A DNA stretch of 32,937 nucleotides from Clostridia bacterium (GTDB lineage Bacteria; Bacillota; Clostridia; TANB77; CAG-508), in the NCBI GenBank assembly GCA_022797145.1, contig JAAWKA010000018.1, positions 1 through 32,937 on the forward strand. The letters run 5' to 3'. Positions within the stretch are counted from its first letter, which is position 1; each line of letters begins with the position of its first letter. A model generated the notes under the pieces. It saw only the letters and a program-made list of their open reading frames with translations. It had not been told where the DNA came from and made no database searches. Positions 1-10,300 of this stretch are shown piece after piece. A program made the translations under genes and the position numbers.

Positions 1-1
1 T

Positions 2-100
2 TGTCTAAGAAAACTATCGTATACCAATTTAGCGTATGTAGAGCCCCATAGAGTACTTATTAAAGATAGCTTGTACTATTGTTTAATGAACCACGATTAA
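2..100 (+). CDS. possible 3' end of a gene entering from the left edge
   Basis: From the window edge a frame stays open for 32 codons to TAA at 98-100. The peptide ends in HRVLIKDSLYYCLMNHD. It could be the C-terminal tail of an upstream gene, but a 32-codon open stretch is not rare by chance. I recognise no family, and the rest of 101-265 shows no gene. Confidence 0.2.
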   Translation, partial: CLRKLSYTNLAYVEPHRVLIKDSLYYCLMNHD

Positions 101-265
101 TTCTATGTAAATGATTTAAGTACAAAATATCTGTTATCCAAATTACAAGAACATATCAGTAAAAATACATAACATAGAATGGCAAAGCATTTTAGAGTTT
201 TTAAAATATTAACTAATATATAACAATGTTTTATAAATAGTTTAAATTATAATTTATTTATTAAT

Positions 266-793
266 TTAACTTTTTTCAGACTTTATATTAGTAATATTAT
301 GAACATATATTTTATAGCTACAAGAAAGTAAAACAGACTTTAGCAAGTATAAATTATCACTAGTAGAATGAGTATCTATAAAATCTTTTTTAGTATAAGT
401 ACAAATTAGAGCTTCTTCAAATAAATTACAAAACTTGTTATATGCTGTTTTTATATTAGAATTTTTTAAAGCAACATCTATTAAAATTTTTATATCTTGC
501 ATACTATAAACTTGTTTTAAAACACAAATTACAAATAATTTTGAAAGTTGACTTCTAGAATACTGTTTTTTTATAGGTGGCTCTATTAGAGAATTTTTTA
601 CATAATTATTTATCATAGTTTTTGTAAGCAATTCATTTTCTCCAATAGAACAATTATTAGAAAAAAATAAATATGGAGATAAGCAAGAATTTATTAAATT
701 TACTACCTGATCTAAATATAAATCTATAGATGGTAACTCCTCCCATCTAGGAATATGAAAATTATCTAAGAATGTAGTTGAATCATTTTTCAT
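266..793 (-). CDS. DUF1836 family protein (MerR-like HTH regulator)
   Basis: This 175-residue cytoplasmic protein matches the DUF1836 family of Firmicutes. The N-terminus has the family signature IPRWEELPSIDLYLDQVV (about residues 14-31). It is followed by LTKTMINNYVKNSLIEPP (about 56-73), which resembles the MerR/winged-helix recognition segment, and by KKQYSRSQLSKLFVICVLKQ, the usual second half of that domain. The rest is helical and poorly conserved. Family members are presumed DNA-binding regulators, but the target here is unknown. The start at 793 has a good TAGGAGG site and a near-consensus promoter just upstream. It diverges from the flavin oxidoreductase gene, with the two -35 boxes only a few bases apart, so it may influence that gene. 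That link is inference. Confidence 0.8.
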   Translation of the reverse strand: MKNDSTTFLDNFHIPRWEELPSIDLYLDQVVNLINSCLSPYLFFSNNCSIGENELLTKTMINNYVKNSLIEPPIKKQYSRSQLSKLFVICVLKQVYSMQDIKILIDVALKNSNIKTAYNKFCNLFEEALICTYTKKDFIDTHSTSDNLYLLKSVLLSCSYKIYVHNITNIKSEKS

Positions 794-815
794 ACCATAA
801 TCCTCCTATCCAAAT

Positions 816-844
816 ATAATATCATTTTTATAATATTTAGTCAA
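816..844 (-). promoter_or_regulatory. sigma-A type promoter for the DUF1836 gene
   Basis: Read on the minus strand, TTGACT (844-839) and TATTAT (821-816) are separated by exactly 17 bases. The expected start of transcription is about 10-15 bases ahead of the TAGGAGG ribosome binding site, so the leader is short. Confidence 0.65.
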
Positions 845-848
845 TTAC

Positions 849-877
849 TTGACATAGTATATTAAAAGTGTTAATCT
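849..877 (+). promoter_or_regulatory. candidate promoter for the flavin oxidoreductase gene
   Basis: A perfect TTGACA lies at 849-854. The best -10 at 17-bp spacing is a weak TAATCT (872-877). The -35 is only four bases from the -35 of the divergent gene, so two polymerases could not easily bind at once. The weak -10 makes this a moderate call. Confidence 0.4.
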
Positions 878-906
878 AGTATAACAAACTATAAAGGAGG
901 GAAAAT

Positions 907-1959
907 ATGGAAGGAATAATATTGGGAGATAAAGAAACAAAATATCCTATTATACAAGGAGGAATGGGAGTAGGAGTATCATTACATAAATTAGCAGGAA
1001 CTGTAAGCAAAGAAGGGGGAATTGGAATAATTTCCACTGCCGATATTGGATATAAAGAGGAAGATTTCTACAATAATCCAATAAAAGCTAACTTAAGAGC
1101 TATTGGAAAAGAAATAAAAAAAGCAAGAGAAATTGCTGGAAAAGATAAAATATTAGGAGTCAATATTATGGTAGCATTAAAAAACTATACAGAAATAGTA
1201 AAAGAATGCGTAAAACAAAAAATAGACTTAATAGTTTCAGGTGCAGGAATTCCAAAGGAATTACCACAATATGTTAAAGGAAGTAGTACAAAAATTGCAC
1301 CAATAGTGTCATCCTTAAGGAGTTGTCAATTAATAGTAAAGCATTGGATAAAGAAATACGATTATATTCCAGATATGATAATAGTTGAAGGACCAGAAGC
1401 AGGAGGGCATTTAGGCTTTAAAAAAGAGGAATTAGAGGGAGAAGATAGACCAAACTTAGAAAATATAATAAAAGAAATACTAAATTATATAAAAGAAATA
1501 AAAAAACAATACAATAAAAAAATACCTGTAATAGCAGCAGGTGGAATATGGGATAAAAATGATATTGACAAATTTTTAAAAATAGGAGCAGATGGAGTAC
1601 AAATGGCAACTAGATTTGTTACTACTTATGAATGTGATGCTTCAGAGGAGTTTAAAAAAGCTTATATTGATAGTAAACAAGAAGATATAAAGATAATAAA
1701 TAGTCCAGTAGGTATGCCAGGAAGAGCAATATACAATAATTTTATAAAACAAACAGAAAAAGTAAAAGAAAAAGTGGATAAATGCTATGGCTGTATAAAA
1801 ACTTGTAATATAGTTAATACACCATATTGTATAACTAAAGCACTAATTAATAGTGTAAAAGGAAATGTAGAAAATGGTTTAGTATTTTGTGGAAGCAATG
1901 TATATAAAGCAAAAGAACTTATTTCAGTACATAATTTAATGAAAGAGTTGATGTACTAA
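907..1959 (+). CDS. nitronate monooxygenase / FabK-like NAD(P)H-dependent flavin oxidoreductase
   Basis: This 350-residue TIM-barrel flavoprotein belongs to the 2-nitropropane dioxygenase/nitronate monooxygenase family, which also contains the enoyl-ACP reductase FabK. Visible motifs are IIQGGMGVGVS (about 15-25), GVNIMVAL (about 78-85), the catalytic-region GPEAGGHLGF (about 161-170), and the phosphate-binding AAGGIWDKNDIDKFLKIGADG followed by VQMATRF. Compared with typical FabK (about 310 residues) it carries a Cys-rich C-terminal extension beginning CYGCIKTC, common in the clostridial branch. A classical FabI is encoded at 20827, so FabK function is not required here and a nitronate-oxidising or related flavin role is as likely. 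The start has an AAAGGAGG site 6-7 bases upstream. The gene stands alone and ends in a strong hairpin. Confidence 0.8.
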   Translation: MEGIILGDKETKYPIIQGGMGVGVSLHKLAGTVSKEGGIGIISTADIGYKEEDFYNNPIKANLRAIGKEIKKAREIAGKDKILGVNIMVALKNYTEIVKECVKQKIDLIVSGAGIPKELPQYVKGSSTKIAPIVSSLRSCQLIVKHWIKKYDYIPDMIIVEGPEAGGHLGFKKEELEGEDRPNLENIIKEILNYIKEIKKQYNKKIPVIAAGGIWDKNDIDKFLKIGADGVQMATRFVTTYECDASEEFKKAYIDSKQEDIKIINSPVGMPGRAIYNNFIKQTEKVKEKVDKCYGCIKTCNIVNTPYCITKALINSVKGNVENGLVFCGSNVYKAKELISVHNLMKELMY

Positions 1960-1965
1960 AACTAA

Positions 1966-2014
1966 AATAATTAATAAAAGGGACTTTACTTGAAAGTCCC
2001 TTTTATTAATTATT
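1966..2014. terminator. bidirectional hairpin terminator
   Basis: A perfect 22-bp inverted repeat with a 5-base loop spans this site. Its core is GGGACTTT / AAAGTCCC, and the flanking arms supply A and T runs on both sides. It sits between two convergent genes and overlaps the stop codon of the minus-strand one, so it can terminate both. Confidence 0.85.
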
Positions 2015-2195
2015 TATCAGGAGGAGCAGAAGTATTTTTTTTCAAATATGGATTTAAATACTTTTTTAAAGAAATAATACAAGCATCATCAGATAAAATT
2101 TCATAGAGTTGCTCAAGCTCACTTGGAGATAAAACACATGCTAAAATAGCTGAAAATTGATAGTAGTGCAATCTTTCTTTAGAATTTACATTCAT
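2010..2195 (-). CDS. small 61-residue protein of unknown function
   Basis: I place the start at the ATG on 2195-2193 because it follows a perfect TAAGGAGGTC site. The longer in-frame start at 2246 lies upstream of that site. The 61-residue product is soluble, begins MNVNSKERLHYY, has a leucine-rich central segment (SPSELEQLYEILSDD) and a basic tail. I recognise no family. Its promoter region and 5' leader resemble those of the 40-residue minus-strand ORF at 11982-12104: both have ATATGTCTTTT followed by AAGGAGGTCA and ATTATG, and both sit convergent to another gene across a terminator. Translation is therefore likely even though the function is unknown. Confidence 0.6.
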   Translation of the reverse strand: MNVNSKERLHYYQFSAILACVLSPSELEQLYEILSDDACIISLKKYLNPYLKKNTSAPPDK

Positions 2196-2236
2196 AATCT
2201 TGACCTCCTTAAAGCAAAAGACATATTGTATTTTAT

Positions 2237-2265
2237 ATAATATCATAATTTACATAAATAATCAA
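2237..2265 (-). promoter_or_regulatory. promoter for the 61-residue protein
   Basis: On the minus strand TTGATT (2265-2260), 17 bases and TATTAT (2242-2237) form a good sigma-A promoter, about 30 bases ahead of the ribosome binding site. Confidence 0.55.
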
Positions 2266-2279
2266 TATATTATAATAGT

Positions 2280-2610
2280 TTTATAGATATTTTATTAAAT
2301 AGTATATTTACTTATAATAATACTACTAGATTATCTAGCTAATGTAGATGAAGAATAGAATTATTAAAAAATTATAATGTGTATTTTTTAGGAGATATAT
2401 TATCAGATACAACAAGAAAATCAGTAATTATTGAATATTATGATAATACATTTGTGGAGGACAAGGGATTTAACATATCCAAAATGTAATACAAAAAGTC
2501 GGAATAAAAAGTAGTAAAATAAAATTTACATCTAATTTTGCCATAAAATCTATTTGACAGATATTGTCTAAAAAGTTAAAATATTGTACAAATAGTAAAA
2601 CATTATACAA
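2280..2610. other. gene-poor AT-rich stretch with possible gene debris
   Basis: No intact gene is visible. Around 2355-2490 a plus-strand frame without a start stays open for about 44 codons. In an adjacent frame near 2466-2505 a short peptide TYPKCNTKSRNKK resembles half of a zinc ribbon from a transposase N-terminus. These may be remnants of a decayed element, but the evidence is thin. Confidence 0.25.
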
Positions 2611-2616
2611 AAAATA

Positions 2617-2645
2617 TTGACAAAAGTATAAAAGTATTATATACT
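2617..2645 (+). promoter_or_regulatory. promoter driving the riboswitch-MATE transcript
   Basis: TTGACA (2617-2622), 17 bases and TATACT (2640-2645) make one of the best promoters in the window. Transcription should start at about 2652, so the RNA begins inside or just before the conserved leader element. Confidence 0.75.
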
Positions 2646-2648
2646 AAA

Positions 2649-2780
2649 TCACCTAATATAGGTCATCAGAGGACAGGTGAATTGTAATTTTAATATTATT
2701 TTAAATTAATTTCCTGTTGAGAAAGATGTCGAGTGCGCTCGGTTATTTGAAAAAATAAAGGGCCCTATTTTTTTGCCCTA
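2649..2780 (+). promoter_or_regulatory. guanidine-IV (mepA motif) riboswitch-like leader
   Basis: The leader starts with a conserved-looking block, AGGTCATCAGAGGACAGGTG (2660-2679), just after the predicted transcription start. ACAGG (2673-2677) can pair with CCTGT (2713-2717), extended by A/T pairs to form a long hairpin. ACCT/AGGT (2651-2663) can form a small 5' hairpin. Further downstream are GAG-TGCG-CTC (2731-2740) and AGGGC/GCCCT (2759-2779), the latter enclosing a run of seven T. The block and its place directly ahead of a MepA-like MATE exporter fit my recollection of the guanidine-IV class, a transcriptional ON switch from Clostridia. The class assignment is from memory of the motif, and the exact terminator/antiterminator pairing was not resolved. 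Confidence 0.65.
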
Positions 2781-2810
2781 AAAGGAATAATATATGGAGG
2801 TGAATAGAAA

Positions 2811-4142
2811 ATGAAAATACAATTATCAGAACATTTCTCGTATAAGAAATTAATAAGATTTACAATTCCTACAATTATTATGATGATATTTACATCAATT
2901 TATGGTATTGTAGATGGAATATTTATATCTAATTATATAGGAAGTGAAGCCTTTGCAGCGGTTAACCTAATTGTACCAGTTCTAATGATTTTAGGAACGA
3001 TAGGATTTATGGTTGGAACTGGTGGAAGTGCATTAGTATCAAAAACACTGGGAGAAGGAGAAAAGGAAAAGGCTAATGAATATTTTTCAATGTTAAACTA
3101 TTTTTTAGTGGTTGTGGGTAGTATATTAACAATAATGGGATTTATATTTATTAGACCTATTTCAAAATTATTAGGTGCTAAAGGAGATATTCTAGAATAT
3201 TGTGTTATGTATGGAAGAATCTTGCTTATAGCATTAGTACCATTTTTATTACAAAATAATTTTCAAAGTTTTTTTATAGTTGCAGAAAAACCACAAATGG
3301 GCTTGAAGATTTCTGTCATTACAGGAATAATTAATATGGTATTAGATTATTTATTTATATATTTTTTTAAAATGGGAGTTTGTGGAGCAGCATTTGCAAC
3401 AGTGATAAGTCAAGTGGTAGGAGGAATTATACCTCTTGTGTATTTTATGTGTAAAAATGATACACCATTAAGAATTATAAAAACTAAATTTAATAAAAAA
3501 GCATTAATACAGACTTGTATTAATGGATCATCTGAAATGTTAACAAATGTTTCAATGAGCTTGGTAAATATATTATATAATATGCAATTAATGAAATTTG
3601 CAGGCTCTAATGGGGTTGTAGCTTATGGAGTAATTATGTATATATCTTTTATATTCTCTGGAACATATATAGGATATTCAATAGGTTCAGCGCCAACTAT
3701 CAGTTATCACTATGGAGCAGATAATAAAGAGGAATTGAAAAATTTATTAAAAAAAAGTATGGTATTATTGACTATAACATCACTTATTATGACAATTATA
3801 GCACAAATTTCAGCAAACTTACTGGCAAGCATTTTTGTGAGCTATGACTATAATTTACTTCAAATGACTACAAATGCTATAAGAATATTCTCTATTTCAT
3901 TTATTATTAGTGGATTTAATATATTTACATCATCTTTTTTTACAGCATTGAATAATGGAGTAGTATCAGCAATAATTTCTTTTGTAAGGACTTTAGTATT
4001 TCAATTAATAATGATATTAGTATTACCTAATTTATTTGGAATTAATGGCATATGGTTTGCTGTGGTAGTAGCAGAACTATTAGCATTAATTGTAAGTATA
4101 ATATTACTAATTAAAAATAAGAAAAATTATGAGTATGCTTAA
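2811..4142 (+). CDS. MATE family multidrug/cation exporter (MepA-like)
   Basis: This 443-residue integral membrane protein has about twelve hydrophobic segments in two halves, typical of the MATE family, which exports organic cations in exchange for Na+ or H+. The N-terminal half has IPTIIMMIFTSIYGIVDGIF (about 18-37) and NYIGSEAFAAVNL, the usual MepA-type TM1-TM2 region. GGSALVSKTLGEG (about 71-83) is a conserved loop. Length is normal. The start follows a TATGGAGGTG site. It is preceded by the guanidine-IV-like leader, which in Clostridia sits in front of exactly this transporter type, so the inferred substrate is guanidine or a related guanidinium compound. It is monocistronic as far as can be seen. 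Confidence 0.88.
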   Translation: MKIQLSEHFSYKKLIRFTIPTIIMMIFTSIYGIVDGIFISNYIGSEAFAAVNLIVPVLMILGTIGFMVGTGGSALVSKTLGEGEKEKANEYFSMLNYFLVVVGSILTIMGFIFIRPISKLLGAKGDILEYCVMYGRILLIALVPFLLQNNFQSFFIVAEKPQMGLKISVITGIINMVLDYLFIYFFKMGVCGAAFATVISQVVGGIIPLVYFMCKNDTPLRIIKTKFNKKALIQTCINGSSEMLTNVSMSLVNILYNMQLMKFAGSNGVVAYGVIMYISFIFSGTYIGYSIGSAPTISYHYGADNKEELKNLLKKSMVLLTITSLIMTIIAQISANLLASIFVSYDYNLLQMTTNAIRIFSISFIISGFNIFTSSFFTALNNGVVSAIISFVRTLVFQLIMILVLPNLFGINGIWFAVVVAELLALIVSIILLIKNKKNYEYA

Positions 4143-4207
4143 GATTATATCGATAATTTTTGAATAAAAAAAGACGAAATAAAAATGCTAGAATTTTGTT
4201 AATATTC

Positions 4208-4236
4208 TTTACATAATACTATGAATGTGCTATAAT
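4208..4236 (+). promoter_or_regulatory. promoter for the dockerin/cohesin pair at 4301-11442
   Basis: TTTACA (4208-4213), 17 bases and TATAAT (4231-4236) form a near-consensus sigma-A promoter. The leader to the ATG at 4301 is about 55 bases, with a GAAAGAAGG ribosome binding site. Confidence 0.7.
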
Positions 4237-4300
4237 GGAGAAAGGTGGAAAGGTTTACATATAAAACCAATTAAATATATTATATGAAAGAAGGATTAAA

Positions 4301-7300
4301 ATGAATAGGAGTTATAAAAATAAGACTGAATTATTACTTAAAGCAAGTTTTTGCTTTATTTTAGTATTAATAGCATTTTTAATACTAAATACTTCTAACC
4401 AATCTTTTGCAACAACAGAAGAAACAAATTCAGAATTTTTGTATTTATCAGACATAGATTTTTATTCTGCAAAAGTAGGCTGGGGAAAATTACACTTAAA
4501 TAAAACAGATAATGGAGCAAACTTTTCTGTAAGAATACAAGGGGCTAACTATAGTTTTGAAAAAGGTATTTGGGCACATGCTAGTTCAGAAGTAGTATAT
4601 GATTTAACTAATTACCAAGATTATGACTATTTTACTACTTATATGGGAGTAAATACTACATCTAATAATAGTGGTAATGGAGTTAAGTTTTATATATATA
4701 CATCAGTAGATGGAAAAACATGGGATTTAAAAACAGAAGATACTCCACAAGTAATAAAATCAGCAAATGATGCAATATTTACTAAAATAGATATTAGAGA
4801 TGCAAAATTTTTAAAATTAGTAGCTAATGATAATGGAGCGAATGGAAATGATCACTCTGTTTATGTAGATCCAAAATTAATTAAAGAAACATACAAAGAA
4901 CCTGGAGAAGAGCTAGTACCTTCAATAGAAGAATTAGATCAAAAAATAAAGACAGAATTTGTAAATGCAGATTTAGAAACTAATAAAGAATATGAATTAA
5001 TATTACTTAAAAGAGAGCTAATTAACAGAGTGGGTGATTATGCTTTAAGAAGATTTTTAAGTGCAAGCCAAGAAAATAAAGAAGCATATACTTGGTTAAC
5101 AAGTGATGTAAATAATATTAGATTATATATATTAGGAGGAACACCAGAAGGTGGAAATTACTATAATTCATTAACACAACTTTCTAGACTTTATAATGAA
5201 TATAAAGATGACTTTACATTAACAGAGAAGTTAAATAATAAGTGGTATCCAGATATGACCTATGGGGATTTATATAAAAAGATGGCAATTTCACTTTCTT
5301 TAACACATTCTCAAAATGTTGGTTTATGGATGCAAGCAGGAGCAGCAGAGAATAAATCAGATTCACTTAGACGTTATGCAATATATAAATATATGCATAA
5401 AAATGGAAAATTTGTAGCAACAGAAAATCTAGATATAACACCTTTATTTGAAGCTTTACAAGTTGAAGAAATGCGTTTTATTATGAATAACCTAATAGAT
5501 GATGAAGAAATTTTATGGTTAAACACATATGTTCAAGATAGATTAGATCAATATAAAACAACAAATTATTTAACTCCTCATCCATATATGGCTTACGTAT
5601 ATCCAAATTATGGTAATCCAATATACTATAGTGAAGAAAACAGAGATTATTTTAATGAATTATTTTCTGTAAATAACAGAGAAAATAATGCAGAAAATCA
5701 AAAAATAGGATTATTTGATTTAAGATATACTATACCAGGAGGTAAAAATACACCAAGCTATGAAATATCTATAACACGAGGAACATCAGAATATAAGCTA
5801 TATAAAGTATGGATGAACTTTAGAAATAAATTTGGAACTGGAGCAGTTTGCGGAGGAATTTCAAAAAGTGGTTCAAATATTCGTGCAACTCATGGAATAC
5901 CCGCAACAGTTATAGGGCAACCAGGACATGCAGCACTTTTACATTATTCAAAAGATGCCAATGGAAAAGGATATTGGGGAATTGATAATGATGTAAGTGG
6001 ATGGACATTATCAGAAAAAGGCGAAAGAATGCTACTAGGATGGGGGAATGGAGCTTATGCTAGAGGCTCATATCAAGTAGTATATATGGTATTGGCACAA
6101 GAAGCAATAAATGATTATACAAATTTAGTAAAATGTGAAGAACAAATTATGCTTGCCAATGTTTATGCAGGGGATTTAGTAAAGCAAGAAGAAATATACA
6201 AAAAAGCATTGGAAATTCAACCTATAAATATTGATGCTTGGATTGGACTAATTAATGTATATAATGCAAATGAAAATAAAACAGAAGATGAATTTTATAA
6301 ATTAGCAGAAGACTTAGCAGAGAAGTTAAAATGTTTCCCATTACCAATGCAACATTTAACTAACTTAATAAAACCAAAATTAAAAAGTCCACAAAATATA
6401 TATAAATTTACACTTTTACAAACAAGAATTTTAACAGAAGGAAGTGTTCTTCCTAATACTGCAACTGATCAGGTACTTCAACCAGCAGTTACAAGAGTAG
6501 AAGCTAACTTTTTATTAGGAAAATTAGATAAAACAATTGCAACATTTTCATTTGATGGTGAAGATGCAGGAAAAATAGTATTATCAAGTCGTTTTGATGG
6601 AAATGGTGTTCGTTGGGATTATTGCTTAACTGGAAAAGGGGAAAATGAAAGTTGGGAAAATGCACAATGGAATGAAGTATCATTTACAGGTGAAGAAGAA
6701 CATAAGTTGCAATTGACACCAGAAGAAATAAAAAGCATTACAGCAGATAACGATATCTATATTCATATTGTTGGAGTAAATTATGATGAAAACAATTTAT
6801 ACAAAATAGACATAACAGAACAAACTCTTTTAAGTACTTTATATGCAAATGATTGGGAAAATAAAGTAATTGGAGTAAATGGGAATACACAATGGCGTTA
6901 TACTGAAAATGACAATTGGACATTATTTAGTGTAAGTTCACCTGATTTAACAGGAAATAAAACAATACAGGTAAGACAAGCGGCAACAGGAACACAATTA
7001 GCTAGTCCAGAATCAGAACTATATACATTTACAGCAGATAATCAACCAGATACAAGAAAATATATACCAATAGAACATTTATCTATACACAGTTATTCAA
7101 CTCAATCAAATGATAATAAGAGACCTTTTTATGCACCAAATGCAATTGATGGAAACATTAATACTATATGGCATACAGATTTTGCACAAAATGTTTTACA
7201 ACAACCAACAAAACCATTTATTGCTATAGAGTTAGATGAACCAAGAAATATATCAGCGTTAGAATTTGTTCAAACAAAATATAGAGATAATGACCCAATT

Positions 7301-10300
7301 TATATTAAAAATGCAATTATATATATAAGTAATGATGGAGAAACATGGATAGAGGCAGGAAGAACAGAAAATTGTGAACAAAATGAAGAATTTAAATCAG
7401 TTGAATTTGATGAAAGTGTTTATGGAAAATATATAAAATTTGAAATGGATACATATAATATGTTTTCAGCTGTATCAATGATAAATTTATTTGAAGATAA
7501 AACAAAAGTAACACTTGCAAATTTCTCATTTAATGGAGAAAATGCTGGGAAAATAGTTTTAGTAGATGAATTTAAAGGAACAGATTGGGAATACAGTTTA
7601 GATGCGGGAAAAACTTGGAAAAAAGGGACAGGAGATTCTCATGGACTAACAGAAACAGAATTACAACAGATAAATAGTAATGACCAAATAAAAGTACGTT
7701 TAAATGGAAAAGAATTTACTATTGTAATTAAAAACCAAGAAGCTCCTAGTATATCAGCATATCTAAATGACTTAGAAAATAGACTAATAGGCATAACCAA
7801 TATAGATAATCTTGAATGGAAAATTGAAGGAAATACTAAATGGACTTCTTATTCAGAAAAAGAACCAGTAGTATTAGGAGATAAAAAACTTTTAATTAGA
7901 AAAAAAGCAGCAGGGACATTAATGCCAAGTGATGCTGTAGAATTTGTATTTACAGCAGATAATCAACCAGATACTGCTAAATATGTGTCAATAAAACACT
8001 TATCAATTGAAAGCTTTTCAAATACTACACCAAATAGAGGAGAACCAGCAACTAATACTATAGATGGACTTCCTACAACAATGTGGCACACAAATCGTGT
8101 TACTACAACAATGGGAGATCCAAGATGGATTGTAATTGAATTAGATGAACCAAGATATATATCAAAAATTGAATATGTAAAAAAAGCAGAGTATGCTTAT
8201 GGAATTTTAAAAAATGGAATAGTATCTGTAAGTATGGATGGAGAAAATTGGGAAGTAGTTCATAACATTGAAGATTTATATAACCCAACAACTGTAGAAG
8301 AGCTTGTAGCAAGTGAAAATAACAAAGACATTATATTTAAAGAATCTAAACAAGCAAAATATATAAAAATAGAATGTACAAAGTCTTGTGATTATGTACA
8401 TGGAAATAGAGATGGAGTTCCAATGGACTATTTCTTCTCAGCGGCAATGCTAAATATATTTGAAGATATAACTAAAGCTGAATATCCAACAGCAGAAATT
8501 GAATATAGTACAACAGAATTAACAAATGGGGATGTAACAGCTACTTTGGTAAATGAAAACATGGATATTATAGTAACAAATAATAATGGAAGTAGAACAT
8601 ATACATTTACTGAAAATGGAACCTTTACATTTGAATTTACTAACACAAAAGGAGTAAAAGGAACAGCAACAGCGGAAGTAAATAATATTGATAAAACAAT
8701 GCCAACAGCAACAATTACATATAGTACAACAGAACCAACAAATGGAGATGTAATAGCAACAATAACATTTGATAAAGAAAATGTTACAGTAAAAGATGGA
8801 AATACACATACATTTACTGAAAATGGAACATATGAATTTGAATTTGTAGGACCAGCAGGAAATAAAGGAATAGCTATTGCAGAAGTAACCTGGATAGATA
8901 AAGAAGCACCAGTTGGTACAATAACATATAGTGCAGAGTATGAAACAAACCAAGACATAGTAGCAACAATAACATTTAATAAAGAAAATGTTACGATAAC
9001 AAATAATAATGGAAATAACACTTATACATTTACAGATAATGGAGAATTTACATTTAACTTTATAGATAGGGCAGGAAATACAGGAACAGCAACAGCAACA
9101 GTTACCAATATAAACAGAACATTACCAGTACCAACAATAACATATGATATAACTGAATTAACAAATCAAAATGTAATAGCAACAGTAACTTTTGATAGAG
9201 AAGATGTTACAGTAAAAGGTGGAAATACACATACATTTATAGAAAATGGAACATTTACATTTGAATTTACAGAATCATCAGGAAATACAGGAATTGTAAT
9301 AGCAAAAGTTGATTGGATAGATAAAGAAGTACCAGTAGCAACAATAACATATGACATAGACAACCAATTAACAAATCAAGATGTAACAGCAACAATAGCA
9401 TTTAATGAAGAAAACGTAACAATAACAAATAACAATGGAAGTAATACATATACATTTGTACAAAATGGAACATTTACATTTGAATTTAGAGATATGGCAG
9501 GAAACGAGGGAAGAGCAGTAGCTGAAGTTGAGTGGATAGATAAAGTACAAATAGTAGCAACAATAACATATGATATAAATGATATAACAAATCAAGATGT
9601 AACAGCAACAATAACCTTTGACAAAGCAGGGGTAAAAGTAGTAAATGATAAAGGTGAAGAAATTCAAAATGGAAATAAACATGTCTTTACAGAAAATGGA
9701 ACACATGAATTTAAATATATAGGGCCAGCAGGAAATACAGGCTCAGCTATTGCAGAAGTAACCTGGATAGATAAAACACCACCAGCAGCAACAATAACTT
9801 ATGATATAATAGGACCAACAAATCAGGATGTAACAGCAACAGTAACTTTTGACGAAGGTGGAGTAAAAATAGTAAATGACAAAGGTGAAGAAATTCAAAA
9901 TGGAGATAAATATGTCTTTACTCAAAATGGAAGTCATACATTTAACTATGTAGGACCTTTAGGAAACAAAGGAACAGCAGTAGCAGAGGTAACTTGGATA
10001 GATAAAACAGTTCCAACAGCACAAATAAACTATAGTACAACAGCTATAACAAATGGAGATGTAACAGCAACATTAATAAATGCAAGCAAAGAAATAACAA
10101 TAACAAATAATAATGGAAGTAATACTTATACATTTATAGAAAATGGCACATTCACATTTGAGTTTATAGATAAAGTAGGAAATAAGGGGACAGCAACAGC
10201 AACAGTAAGCAACATAGATAAAAAAGTACCAGAGGCAACAATTACATATAGTACAACAGAACCAACAAATGGAGAAGTAATAGCAACAATAACATTTAAT

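Noticed and set aside
100..180. ATTCTATGT / ACATAGAAT inverted repeat near the left edge
   Set aside because: A 9-bp match over 63 bases in such AT-rich DNA is likely by chance and no associated gene or element is visible.
907..1959. Calling the flavin oxidoreductase fabK
   Set aside because: It has a Cys-rich C-terminal extension, stands outside the fab operon and a normal FabI is present, so the narrower name is not supported.
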